A DNA stretch of 6,542 nt from an uncultured Mesocricetibacter sp. (GCA_905373425.1 CAJPST010000127.1:1-6542), one strand, 5' to 3'. Counted from the stretch's first letter, positions 1 through 6,308 are shown. The notes: generated from the letters alone by a model not told the origin. Numbers and translations are program-made.

Positions 1-249
1 GACTAATGGCTGCTCGAAATTGGTATGTCCGTCATAATCGTAATATTCTACCTTGTCAGAAGCGGCCAAATACTGTTTTTTCCCGGTTGGAGAATAAACC
101 ACGGTACTCATTTTGTGTCCGATGTATTCGGGGCTTTCCTCTTTTTTAATTAAGGTGGCTAGTTGTTGGTCGTCTTGGTTTAAGCTGTAATACCAAGCAA
201 GCAGCACCAACGTTATGACGGAGAGAAAAACTGTCCAGCGAATATTCAT
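1..249 (-). CDS. lptC: LptC, lipopolysaccharide export protein, N-terminal 83 residues (partial)
   Basis: LptC is the bitopic inner-membrane subunit of the LptBFGC transporter. Its periplasmic domain passes lipopolysaccharide from LptF/G to LptA. Translating the minus strand from the ATG at 249-247 gives 83 open codons up to the window edge. They start MNIRWTVFLSVITLVLLAWY, a single membrane anchor (about residues 5-20) without a cleavage site. A periplasmic stretch with VVYSPTGKKQYLAASDKVEYY follows around residues 50-70, which I recognise as the conserved start of the LptC beta-jellyroll in Haemophilus. An in-frame TAA lies two codons upstream of this ATG, so it fixes the earliest possible start. 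The Shine-Dalgarno is poor. The gene lies 48 bases downstream of yggS on the same strand, so readthrough or a local promoter are both possible. The family's usual length is about 190-200 residues, so more than half lies outside the window. Confidence 0.85.
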   Translation of the reverse strand, partial: MNIRWTVFLSVITLVLLAWYYSLNQDDQQLATLIKKEESPEYIGHKMSTVVYSPTGKKQYLAASDKVEYYDYDGHTNFEQPLV

Positions 250-286
250 TATTTACCATTATTTATCAATTCAAATTTACGTTGCT

Positions 287-314
287 ATCATAGCATACTA
301 ATTGCGTTTACCAA
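287..314 (-). promoter_or_regulatory. Possible lptC promoter over the 3' end of yggS
   Basis: On the minus strand, TTGGTA (complement of 309-314) and TATGAT (complement of 287-292) are 16 bases apart. They match the sigma-70 boxes at 4/6 and 5/6. Transcription would start about 30 bases before lptC. A short inverted repeat, TGCTA-TCA-TAGCA at 283-295, overlaps the -10 box. It lacks a following T-run, so it is not a convincing terminator for yggS. This is inferred from consensus matching only. Confidence 0.3.
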
Positions 315-990
315 AGATTGCCGTGCCAATCCGTACCATTGTAGAGCCGCATTTTATCGCATTCGGCATATCATCACTCATGCCCATTGATAGCGTATCG
401 ATTTGTTCTTTAGGAATTTGGACTTTTAATTGCTGAAATAATTCATTCATCATGCTAAATGAGCGAATTTGCATGTCACAATCATGGCTCATTTCGGGGA
501 TTGCCATCAGACCACGCAAGCGTAAGTGTGGTAAATTCTGAATGTGCTTGGCAAGAGCCAACATTTCGTCCGGCATAATGCCCGATTTATTTTCTTCATT
601 ACTAATGTTAATTTGAATTAATACATTAAGCGGTGCTTTATGGGCGGGGCGTTGTGCATTTAAACGATCAGCAATTTTGATGCGATCAAGAGTTTGCATC
701 CAATCAAAATGTTCCGCAACCAAGCGGGTTTTATTGGATTGTAAAGGGCCAATAAAATGCCATTCGAGAAACACTTGCTGATTCTCAAAGTATAAAATCT
801 TTTCGATACCTTCCTGCACATAATTTTCACCGAAAGCAGTTTGTCCTGCCTGATAGGCGACAAATACCTCTTGTGCCGACTTAGTTTTCGAAACAGCCAG
901 TAATTTGACCGTACTTTTGTCTCTTTTGGCATCAGCACAGCATTGCTCGATCTGTTGCCGGATCATCTGTAAGTTGTTCTGAATTTGCAT
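298..990 (-). CDS. yggS: YggS/PROSC-family PLP homeostasis protein
   Basis: The 230-residue product has the length and motifs of the YggS (YBL036C/PLPBP) family. These are cytosolic PLP-binding proteins with an alanine-racemase-like TIM-barrel fold but no known catalysis; they buffer free pyridoxal phosphate and affect vitamin B6 and amino-acid balance. The PLP-binding lysine is K35, in LLAVSKTK. Other family signatures are FGENYVQE (53-60), WHFIGPLQSNK (77-87), the strand around NVLIQINISNEENKSG, and the phosphate-binding C-terminus with SMGMSDDM (201-208) and GSTMVRIGTAIFG (216-228). The start is the ATG at 990-988, matching the usual family start. The Shine-Dalgarno is weak (GATTACGTTAAT upstream). 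The gene diverges from sodC and precedes lptC on the same strand; that pairing does not look functional. One near-match to the uptake signal (ACCGTACTT, 908-916) lies inside. No truncation or missing key residue is seen. Confidence 0.93.
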   Translation of the reverse strand: MQIQNNLQMIRQQIEQCCADAKRDKSTVKLLAVSKTKSAQEVFVAYQAGQTAFGENYVQEGIEKILYFENQQVFLEWHFIGPLQSNKTRLVAEHFDWMQTLDRIKIADRLNAQRPAHKAPLNVLIQINISNEENKSGIMPDEMLALAKHIQNLPHLRLRGLMAIPEMSHDCDMQIRSFSMMNELFQQLKVQIPKEQIDTLSMGMSDDMPNAIKCGSTMVRIGTAIFGKRN

Positions 991-1003
991 AATTAACGTA
1001 ATC

Positions 1004-1032
1004 TGTATATTATTGAATGAAGATAACGGTAA
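1004..1032 (-). promoter_or_regulatory. Possible yggS promoter
   Basis: On the minus strand, TTACCG (complement of 1027-1032) is followed, after exactly 17 bases, by TATACA (complement of 1004-1009). Both boxes match sigma-70 consensus at 4/6, and spacing is ideal. The start of transcription would fall around 997, leaving only a few leader bases before the yggS ATG, in keeping with the lack of a good Shine-Dalgarno. Inference only. Confidence 0.28.
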
Positions 1033-1094
1033 GAGTTCATAGCTCTTTTTTGTCGTTATTTTACACTAAATAATCATTCATTTGAGGTAAATTT

Positions 1095-1649
1095 ATGAAA
1101 AAAACATTGTTAGCGTTGAGTTTCGCTACTTTCGCCCTATCGGCAGTTGCACATTCTCATCACGACCACGCAAAAGATAAAAATGCATTAACTGTGGAAG
1201 TAGAATTACTTGATCCTGTAAAAGGTAACCAACATGCCGGTCATGTTTATATAACCGAATCCCAATATGGCTTGGTATTTACCCCTGAATTAAAAGGTTT
1301 AGCGGTAGGTTTACACGGCTTCCATATTCATGAAAATCCTAGTTGTGATGCAAAAGAAAAAGACGGTAAATTAACAGCTGGTTTGGCAGCTGGTGGTCAC
1401 TGGGATCCTAAAGGGGCTAAAGCACACGGTTTTCCTTGGTCAGACGAAGCGCACTTAGGCGATTTGCCGGCGCTGTATGTTGATGCCGATGGTACTTCAA
1501 GTAATCCGGTATTGGCTCCGCGCTTGAAAACATTAGCTGAAATTAAAGGTCGCTCATTGATGATTCACGCAGGAGGCGATAACCATTCCGATCATCCTGC
1601 TCCACTAGGCGGTGGCGGTCCAAGAATGGCTTGTGGTGTGATTAAGTAA
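1095..1649 (+). CDS. sodC: Periplasmic Cu,Zn superoxide dismutase SodC with His-rich N-terminus
   Basis: SodC converts superoxide to hydrogen peroxide and oxygen in the periplasm, protecting against exogenous (for example phagocyte-derived) superoxide. The 184-residue product starts with a classical signal peptide (MKKTLLAL...SAVA), probably cleaved after A19. The mature protein then begins HSHHDH, a histidine-rich extension known from Haemophilus-type SodC and proposed to help capture metal. By alignment to the eukaryotic enzyme, copper ligands are H77, H79, H102 and H158; zinc ligands are H102, H111, H120 and D123; the disulfide is C84-C180; and R177 is the active-site arginine. All are present, so the enzyme should be active. 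GAGGT at 1084-1088, six bases before the ATG, is a good ribosome site. I see no convincing promoter boxes. A strong hairpin follows. The downstream gene glnA faces it, so sodC is probably monocistronic. Confidence 0.96.
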   Translation: MKKTLLALSFATFALSAVAHSHHDHAKDKNALTVEVELLDPVKGNQHAGHVYITESQYGLVFTPELKGLAVGLHGFHIHENPSCDAKEKDGKLTAGLAAGGHWDPKGAKAHGFPWSDEAHLGDLPALYVDADGTSSNPVLAPRLKTLAEIKGRSLMIHAGGDNHSDHPAPLGGGGPRMACGVIK

Positions 1650-1664
1650 CACCGTTAAGAAATG

Positions 1665-1696
1665 AAAAAGTGCGGTCAATTTTAACCGCACTTTTT
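1665..1696. terminator. Bidirectional intrinsic terminator built from two inverted uptake signals
   Basis: AAAAAGTGCGGT (1665-1676) pairs perfectly with ACCGCACTTTTT (1685-1696): a 12-bp stem with an 8-base AT-rich loop. An A-run on one side and a T-run on the other let it work in both directions. It lies 16 bases after the sodC stop and 45 bases after the glnA stop, exactly where convergent genes need it. Each arm contains one exact uptake signal (1668-1676 on plus, 1685-1693 on minus). Uptake-signal pairs used as terminators are well known in Haemophilus. Confidence 0.9.
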
Positions 1697-1740
1697 AGTT
1701 TATCTCTTAGTTTTTGTCTCTTTAGGGCTTCTCACGCAAG

Positions 1741-3168
1741 TTAAGCGTAATACATCTCAAATTCCACCGGATGCGGTGTCATATTTAAGCGTTCCACTTC
1801 TTTACGTTTGATAGCAATAAAAGCATCAATAAAGTCTTTTGCGAATACACCGCCTTGAGTTAGAAATTCGTAGTCGCTTTCCAGGGCATCCAGGGCTTCT
1901 TTTAATGAACTTGCAACAGTCGGAATATCTTTTAATTCTTCCGGCGGAAGATCATACAAGTTTTTGTCCATCGCATCGCCTGGGTGGATCTTATTAATCA
2001 CACCGTCTAGTCCTGCCATTAATAGAGCGGAAAAGGCCAAATATGGGTTTGCCATCGGATCCGGGAAACGCGCTTCAACACGGGTTGCTTTCGGGCTGGT
2101 TACGGCCGGAATGCGGATAGACGCAGAGCGGTTGCTTGCCGAATAAGCTAACAATACCGGCGCTTCAAAACCCGGGACTAATCGTTTATACGAGTTAGTA
2201 GTCGGATTGGTGAAAGCATTTAAGGCTTTAGCGTGTTTGATAATTCCGCCGATATAATATAGTGCGGTTTCGGAGAGCCCTGCATATTTGTCGCCTTGGA
2301 ATACGTTTTTACCATTTTTGCTCAAGGACATATTACAATGCATGCCGGAACCGTTGTCGCCTGTAATTGGTTTTGGCATAAAACAGGCAGTTTTGCCATG
2401 TTCAAAGGCAACATTTTGCACCACATATTTGTAGATTTGGGTTTCGTCAGCTTTCAATGTTAATGTGTTGAAACGGGTAGCGATTTCATTTTGTCCTGCG
2501 GTTGCAACTTCATGATGATGCGCTTCAATAACCAGCCCCATCTCTTCTAAAATCAAACACATTTCGGAACGAATATCGTGTGCCGTATCAATCGGCGACA
2601 CGGCACAATAGCCACCTTTTTTCAATGGACGGTAAGCATTGTTACCCTCTTCATAGCGTTTGTTGGTGTTCCAATCGGCTTCAATGTCGTCTACTTCATA
2701 GGAGTTGGAGTTCATTCCAACATTAAAACGGACATCATCAAACAGGAAAAACTCCGGTTCCGGTCCGAATAACACGCTGTCTGCAATACCGGTAGATTTC
2801 AGATAATTTTCTGCTCGAATTGCAATGGAACGCGGGTCGCGATCGTAGCTTTGCATAGTAGTCGGTTCAAAAATACTGCAGCGGATGGATAACGTAGGGA
2901 TCTGCGCAAACGGATCCACCACCGCAGTTTCCGCAATCGGCATTAACAGCATATCCGCCTTATTAATGGCCTTCCAACCTTCCACGGAGGAACCATCGAA
3001 CATTTTGCCATCTTCAAATAAATCTTCTAAATCATGCGCGACTAAACTGACGGGGAGTGATACACCGTGTTCTTTACCTTTGATGTCGGTAAAGCGGAGA
3101 AGAACGAACTTAATATCGTTTTCGTCGATCAGTTTTGCCACGTTTGCAATAGCGTTTGCGTTGGTCAT
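1741..3168 (-). CDS. glnA: Glutamine synthetase, type I
   Basis: GlnA makes glutamine from glutamate, ammonia and ATP in the cytosol as a dodecamer, and is the main ammonia-assimilating enzyme. The 475-residue product is close to the usual 468-472. Key residues are D58 in FDGSSVEGW (the ammonium-site latch), metal ligands E137, E139, E220, E228, H277 and E365, the NGSGMHCNMSL loop (272-282), the flap E335, and R347 and R367. The sequence NLYDLPPEE places Y405 at the adenylylation site, so control by GlnE adenylylation (GSI-beta type) is likely. All are offset by eight from the E. coli numbers, reflecting a longer N-terminus. GAGGAA (complement of 3175-3180) lies seven bases before the ATG and supports the start. 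The gene diverges from typA, as in H. influenzae and E. coli. It is not followed by ntrB/ntrC; sodC converges on it instead. I see no sigma-54 promoter upstream. Weak sigma-70-like -10 boxes exist (TAAAAT 3213-3218, TATACT 3194-3199) but without good -35 partners. Confidence 0.97.
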   Translation of the reverse strand: MTNANAIANVAKLIDENDIKFVLLRFTDIKGKEHGVSLPVSLVAHDLEDLFEDGKMFDGSSVEGWKAINKADMLLMPIAETAVVDPFAQIPTLSIRCSIFEPTTMQSYDRDPRSIAIRAENYLKSTGIADSVLFGPEPEFFLFDDVRFNVGMNSNSYEVDDIEADWNTNKRYEEGNNAYRPLKKGGYCAVSPIDTAHDIRSEMCLILEEMGLVIEAHHHEVATAGQNEIATRFNTLTLKADETQIYKYVVQNVAFEHGKTACFMPKPITGDNGSGMHCNMSLSKNGKNVFQGDKYAGLSETALYYIGGIIKHAKALNAFTNPTTNSYKRLVPGFEAPVLLAYSASNRSASIRIPAVTSPKATRVEARFPDPMANPYLAFSALLMAGLDGVINKIHPGDAMDKNLYDLPPEELKDIPTVASSLKEALDALESDYEFLTQGGVFAKDFIDAFIAIKRKEVERLNMTPHPVEFEMYYA

Positions 3169-3264
3169 GGGGAGTTCCTCTATCAGAGCTAAAAGTATAT
3201 TTCAAGCGAATGATTTTATCCTATTTTGTTAGATTATTTAATAGCTCAGCCATATAAAAAGTTG

Positions 3265-3270
3265 TATAAT
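3265..3270 (+). promoter_or_regulatory. Probable -10 box of the typA promoter
   Basis: A perfect TATAAT lies 87 bases before the typA start codon in the glnA/typA spacer. The best-spaced -35 candidate (around 3241-3247) is poor, so activation or an upstream element may be needed. Transcription would start near 3277, inside the inverted repeat 3271-3289, leaving a leader of roughly 80 bases. Confidence 0.45.
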
Positions 3271-3289
3271 TTGCGACCTTTCATCGCAA
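3271..3289. repeat. Perfect inverted repeat in the glnA/typA spacer
   Basis: TTGCGA (3271-3276) and TCGCAA (3284-3289) are exact reverse complements around a 7-base centre. The repeat directly abuts the TATAAT box and covers the likely typA transcription start. It could be an operator or a 5' leader hairpin. It resembles the TGCGA-N6-TCGCA half-sites of Sxy-dependent CRP-S (competence) sites, but the spacer is one base too long. Function unknown. Confidence 0.5.
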
Positions 3290-3298
3290 TGATATAAA

Positions 3299-3307
3299 AA
3301 GTGCGGT
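3299..3307 (+). repeat. DNA uptake signal sequence (Hin type)
   Basis: An exact AAGTGCGGT core, followed by CGAAATTTT, which resembles the AT-rich extension of the full Haemophilus uptake signal. It is single here, with no partner for a hairpin, and lies in the typA leader. An 11-base direct repeat ATATAAAAAGT (3252-3262 and 3292-3302, 40 bases apart) runs into it. Confidence 0.9.
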
Positions 3308-3357
3308 CGAAATTTTAGGAATTTTATTTATAAATTAAATGGTTAAGAATACTCCGA

Positions 3358-5208
3358 ATGGCAGAATTAGATATTAATAAATTGCGTAATATCGCAATTA
3401 TCGCACACGTCGACCATGGCAAAACGACTTTGGTTGATAAATTATTACAACAATCCGGCACGTTAGAAAGCGCTCGTAGCGGTGATTCCGATGAACGCGT
3501 GATGGATTCCAACGATTTAGAAAAAGAGCGCGGCATCACTATTTTGGCAAAAAATACGGCAATCAATTGGAACGGTTATCGTATTAACATCGTGGATACC
3601 CCAGGGCATGCGGATTTCGGTGGTGAAGTTGAACGCGTACTTTCTATGGTGGATTCGGTACTACTTATCGTAGATGCTTTTGATGGTCCGATGCCACAAA
3701 CCCGTTTTGTGACGCAAAAAGCCTTTGCGCATGGGTTAAAACCTATCGTGGTAATCAATAAAGTGGATCGTCCAGGGGCGCGTCCAGATTGGGTTGTTGA
3801 TCAAGTGTTTGATTTATTTGTTAATTTAGGTGCGACCGACGAACAACTGGATTTTCCGATTATTTATGCGTCAGCGTTAATGGGGGTAGCAGGCTTGGAG
3901 CATGAGGAATTGGCTCCTGATATGACTCCTTTATTTGAAGCTATTGTCAAACACGTAGAACCGCCGAAGGTAGAACTTGAACAACCGTTCCAAATGCAAA
4001 TTTCTCAGTTGGATTATAGTAATTATGTCGGCGTTATCGGTATCGGACGTATTAAACGCGGTAAAGTTAAACCAAATCAAACAGTGACGGTTATCGACAG
4101 TCAAGGCAAAACACGTAATGGAAAAATCGGCCAAGTGTTAGGACATTTAGGCTTACAGCGTTACGAAAGTGATGTGGCACAAGCTGGGGATATTGTCGCC
4201 ATTACAGGTTTAGGTGAGCTAAATATTTCCGATACCATTTGTGATATTAATAATGTGGAAGTGTTGCCACCGTTAAGCGTAGATGAACCGACGGTAACAA
4301 TGTTCTTCTGTGTTAATACCTCACCGTTTTGTGGAAAAGAGGGGAAATATGTTACCTCTCGCCAGATTTTAGAGCGCCTGAATAAAGAATTGGTACATAA
4401 CGTAGCATTGCGTGTGGAAGAAACACCAAATCCGGACGAATTTTGCGTATCAGGTCGTGGTGAGTTGCATTTATCGGTATTAATCGAAAATATGCGCCGT
4501 GAAGGTTATGAATTAGCGGTATCCCGTCCGAAAGTCATTTTCAAAGAACAAGACGGTCGTAAACAAGAACCATTCGAACAAGTTACCATCGATATAGAAG
4601 AACAGCACCAAGGTGCAGTAATGGAAGCCCTTGGTATTCGCAAAGGCGAAGTTAAAGATATGATTCCGGATGGTAAAGGTCGCACCCGTTTAGAATATGT
4701 CATTCCAAGCCGTGGTTTAATCGGATTCCGTAATGAATTTATGACAATGACTTCAGGTACCGGCTTGCTTTATTCTAGCTTCAGCCACTACGGTGATGTT
4801 AAATCCGGCGAAATCGGGCAACGCAAAAATGGCGTGTTAATTTCCAATGCCACCGGTAAAGCCTTAGCTTATGCGTTATATGGCTTACAAGAACGCGGCA
4901 GATTGATGATTGATCACGGTGCCGAAGTTTACGAAGGGCAGATTATCGGCATTCATAGCCGTTCCAATGACTTGACTGTAAACTGTCTGCAAGGCAAAAA
5001 GCTAACGAATATGCGCGCCTCAGGCAAAGATGAAGCGGTGGTTCTTGTGCCGCCAATCCGCCACAGCTTAGAACAAGCCATCGAGTTTATTGATGATGAC
5101 GAATTGGTAGAAGTAACGCCGGTTTCTATCCGCATCCGCAAAAAATTACTGACTGAAAACGATCGTAAACGTGCAAACCGCACAACGACAAGTACCAGCA
5201 CGCAGTAA
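3358..5208 (+). CDS. typA: TypA/BipA, ribosome-associated translational GTPase
   Basis: TypA (BipA) is a cytosolic GTPase of the EF-G/LepA superfamily that binds the 70S ribosome. It supports 50S subunit assembly and growth under stress, notably cold. The 616-residue length is that of the H. influenzae protein. The G domain (about 1-200) shows G1 AHVDHGKT (16-23), G2 RGIT (58-61), G3 DTPGH (80-84), G4 NKVD (134-137) and G5 SAL (172-174). A beta-barrel domain (about 205-300) and EF-G-like domains III and V follow; the BipA-specific C-terminal domain (about 480 onwards) is Lys/Arg-rich near the end. It lacks EF-G domain IV, as expected. The ATG at 3358 precedes the conserved INKLRNIAIIAHVDHGKTT start; the Shine-Dalgarno is weak (TTAAGAA). 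The gene diverges from glnA. No strong intrinsic terminator follows. Confidence 0.97.
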   Translation: MAELDINKLRNIAIIAHVDHGKTTLVDKLLQQSGTLESARSGDSDERVMDSNDLEKERGITILAKNTAINWNGYRINIVDTPGHADFGGEVERVLSMVDSVLLIVDAFDGPMPQTRFVTQKAFAHGLKPIVVINKVDRPGARPDWVVDQVFDLFVNLGATDEQLDFPIIYASALMGVAGLEHEELAPDMTPLFEAIVKHVEPPKVELEQPFQMQISQLDYSNYVGVIGIGRIKRGKVKPNQTVTVIDSQGKTRNGKIGQVLGHLGLQRYESDVAQAGDIVAITGLGELNISDTICDINNVEVLPPLSVDEPTVTMFFCVNTSPFCGKEGKYVTSRQILERLNKELVHNVALRVEETPNPDEFCVSGRGELHLSVLIENMRREGYELAVSRPKVIFKEQDGRKQEPFEQVTIDIEEQHQGAVMEALGIRKGEVKDMIPDGKGRTRLEYVIPSRGLIGFRNEFMTMTSGTGLLYSSFSHYGDVKSGEIGQRKNGVLISNATGKALAYALYGLQERGRLMIDHGAEVYEGQIIGIHSRSNDLTVNCLQGKKLTNMRASGKDEAVVLVPPIRHSLEQAIEFIDDDELVEVTPVSIRIRKKLLTENDRKRANRTTTSTSTQ

Positions 5209-5229
5209 TTAAAAAACACAAAAAAAAGC

Positions 5230-5238
5230 ACCGCACTT
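5230..5238 (-). repeat. DNA uptake signal sequence (Hin type), just after typA
   Basis: An exact ACCGCACTT (the AAGTGCGGT core on the minus strand) lies 21 bases after the typA stop. It is flanked by an A-run and TTTT. The only hairpin it can form is AAAAG (5224-5228) with CTTTT (5236-5240), five pairs with a single G:C, so it is at best a weak terminator. Readthrough from typA cannot be excluded. Confidence 0.9.
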
Positions 5239-5276
5239 TTGTTGACCCGATTTAACTATGGCTAAACTAAGTTAAA

Positions 5277-5298
5277 AACTGTGATGAACATCACGAAA
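5277..5298. promoter_or_regulatory. CRP-like binding site (also FNR-like) upstream of the unknown gene
   Basis: TGTGA-TGAACA-TCACG (5280-5295) matches the canonical CRP pattern TGTGA-N6-TCACA at nine of ten core positions, and is flanked by A-rich bases. The inner part GTGAT-GAAC-ATCAC also matches FNR (TTGAT-N4-ATCAA) at four of five bases per half, so FNR is a second candidate. The centre is 102 bases before the start codon at 5390. If TTGAAC (5316-5321) and CATATG (5338-5343) were the promoter boxes, 16 bases apart, the site would sit near -62, the class I activation distance. These boxes are weak, so the promoter part is inference. Confidence 0.6.
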
Positions 5299-5326
5299 TA
5301 TCGTTTATATCGTAGTTGAACGGGTG

Positions 5327-5345
5327 AGCATATTAAACATATGCT
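5327..5345. repeat. Palindrome AGCATAT-TAAAC-ATATGCT
   Basis: Two perfect 7-base inverted arms (5327-5333 and 5339-5345) surround a 5-base centre, 45-63 bases before the start codon at 5390. The spacing suits an operator for a dimeric regulator overlapping the presumed promoter. It could also fold as a leader hairpin if transcription starts upstream. No T-run follows, so it is not a terminator. Confidence 0.45.
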
Positions 5346-5389
5346 GCTCCATAAAAGTAAATTCACAATTTTAGGAAGGTAGGATTGAT

Positions 5390-6295
5390 ATGAATAAGGC
5401 AGTGAAAATCTTTACAGGTGTTTTGTTATTGTGTGCGACAGGGCTTATTGCTTATTATAATTTTCCCGTTTATGAACAACATAAAACGGAGAAAGAAAAA
5501 TATCATTATTGGAATGAACTGGTAGCAAAAAATCCTAAACCGGAGAATGTTTCTGAGGAAGAATTTATTGCAAAAAACAAATCAGGTTTTTGTTGGCGAG
5601 ATAAAAAATATTACTCGGAAAAGGAATTGAAAGATAAGGCGATGGTACATTTTACGGAAACGTTTTTTCATTATATAAAACTAGCAAAAGAAGAGAAATT
5701 GGTTCGAGATGGTGGCGATATTGTACAAGAGTCTGCTTATTATTGTAAAAAATCTGATACGGGTTGTCGTCTTTGGTTTGTTCCTACTACGAAGACTAAC
5801 CAAGATTTCAAAAATATTTTATTAAATGATTACCGAGATTCGCCATATTATATGGAATATTTGCGAGGATTATATGCAAGAGAAATACCAATGTCTGATA
5901 CCTTGGCGGATTATATAAATTTATACGATAGTTATGCAATCTTTCATAATGGTTTTGAAGATCAGAGAATAATTTTAGGCGCGGATTGTTGTTCAGTTCT
6001 AAAAGAGAAAGATATTAGAAAAATACCTAAAGGAATTATCTACGGAGCAGAAAATTATTCTGATGAAAGTGAAATTCCACCAAGTATACAAGATGTCACA
6101 GAATATGGCATTGGTGTCTATTATTTATCGGTTAATGGTTTTTATTATAATATTGCACAAAAAGATTATTATGCTGAAAGAGAGCAGGATAGATATCAAG
6201 CAAGATTTCATGATATAAGAGATTTTTATTTTTTAAGTAATTGTGGTGAACTGTTGTTTAAACCTTATTATGCACAATCAGCTAATGATTTTTAA
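5390..6295 (+). CDS. Unknown membrane-anchored, Tyr/Cys-rich protein (301 residues)
   Basis: I do not recognise this family. The N-terminus MNKAVKIFTGVLLLCATGLI is one hydrophobic segment (about 5-23) with lysines on its cytosolic side. The rest is hydrophilic, so a signal anchor with a periplasmic domain is likely. C15 lies in LLLC, which lacks the small residue a lipobox needs. The soluble part has six cysteines (C68, C119, C126, C200, C201, C285) that could form disulfides in the periplasm. By my count 31 residues are tyrosine, with eight YY pairs. Residues 29-62 are Lys/Glu-rich and probably helical. No catalytic motif is evident. AGGAAGG (5373-5379) and TAGGA (5380-5384) upstream support the start. 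The gene is visibly richer in A+T than typA, which suggests a different origin. It has its own CRP-like site upstream and is followed after 13 bases by a second start codon, suggesting a two-gene operon. It is surely coding; its function is open. Confidence 0.85.
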   Translation: MNKAVKIFTGVLLLCATGLIAYYNFPVYEQHKTEKEKYHYWNELVAKNPKPENVSEEEFIAKNKSGFCWRDKKYYSEKELKDKAMVHFTETFFHYIKLAKEEKLVRDGGDIVQESAYYCKKSDTGCRLWFVPTTKTNQDFKNILLNDYRDSPYYMEYLRGLYAREIPMSDTLADYINLYDSYAIFHNGFEDQRIILGADCCSVLKEKDIRKIPKGIIYGAENYSDESEIPPSIQDVTEYGIGVYYLSVNGFYYNIAQKDYYAEREQDRYQARFHDIRDFYFLSNCGELLFKPYYAQSANDF

Positions 6296-6308
6296 TAGGA
6301 GAAAGTCA

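Noticed and set aside
1031..1047. Small hairpin AAGAG-TTCATAG-CTCTT followed by a T-run
   Set aside because: It looks like a terminator but lies between divergent genes (yggS and sodC), where no transcript needs ending. The stem is short with only two G:C pairs.
2260..2268. TAGTGCGGT inside glnA, and ACCGCAGTT at 2921-2929, as uptake signals
   Set aside because: Each has one mismatch to the core within conserved coding sequence, so they may be chance or decayed copies; not counted as true signals.
2578..2772. Plus-strand open frame opposite glnA, hydrophobic at its start
   Set aside because: It lies wholly within the well-conserved glnA coding sequence on the other strand, with no ribosome site. 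The same holds for the other open frames opposite glnA, typA and yggS.
3271..3289. Reading the inverted repeat as a true CRP-S (competence) site
   Set aside because: The spacer is seven bases, not six, and the site lies downstream of the -10 box, which does not suit an activator of typA.
3339..3377. Micro-ORF of 12 codons (MVKNTPNGRIRY) overlapping the typA start
   Set aside because: It has no ribosome site at a usable distance and overlaps typA in another frame, so it is probably chance.
5251..5276. Inverted repeat TTTAACT...AGTTAAA as a typA terminator
   Set aside because: The stem has one G:C pair, the loop is 12 bases and no T-run follows.
5432..5434. C15 of the unknown protein as a lipoprotein cysteine
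   Set aside because: The preceding residues are LLL; a lipobox needs Gly, Ala or Ser just before the cysteine.
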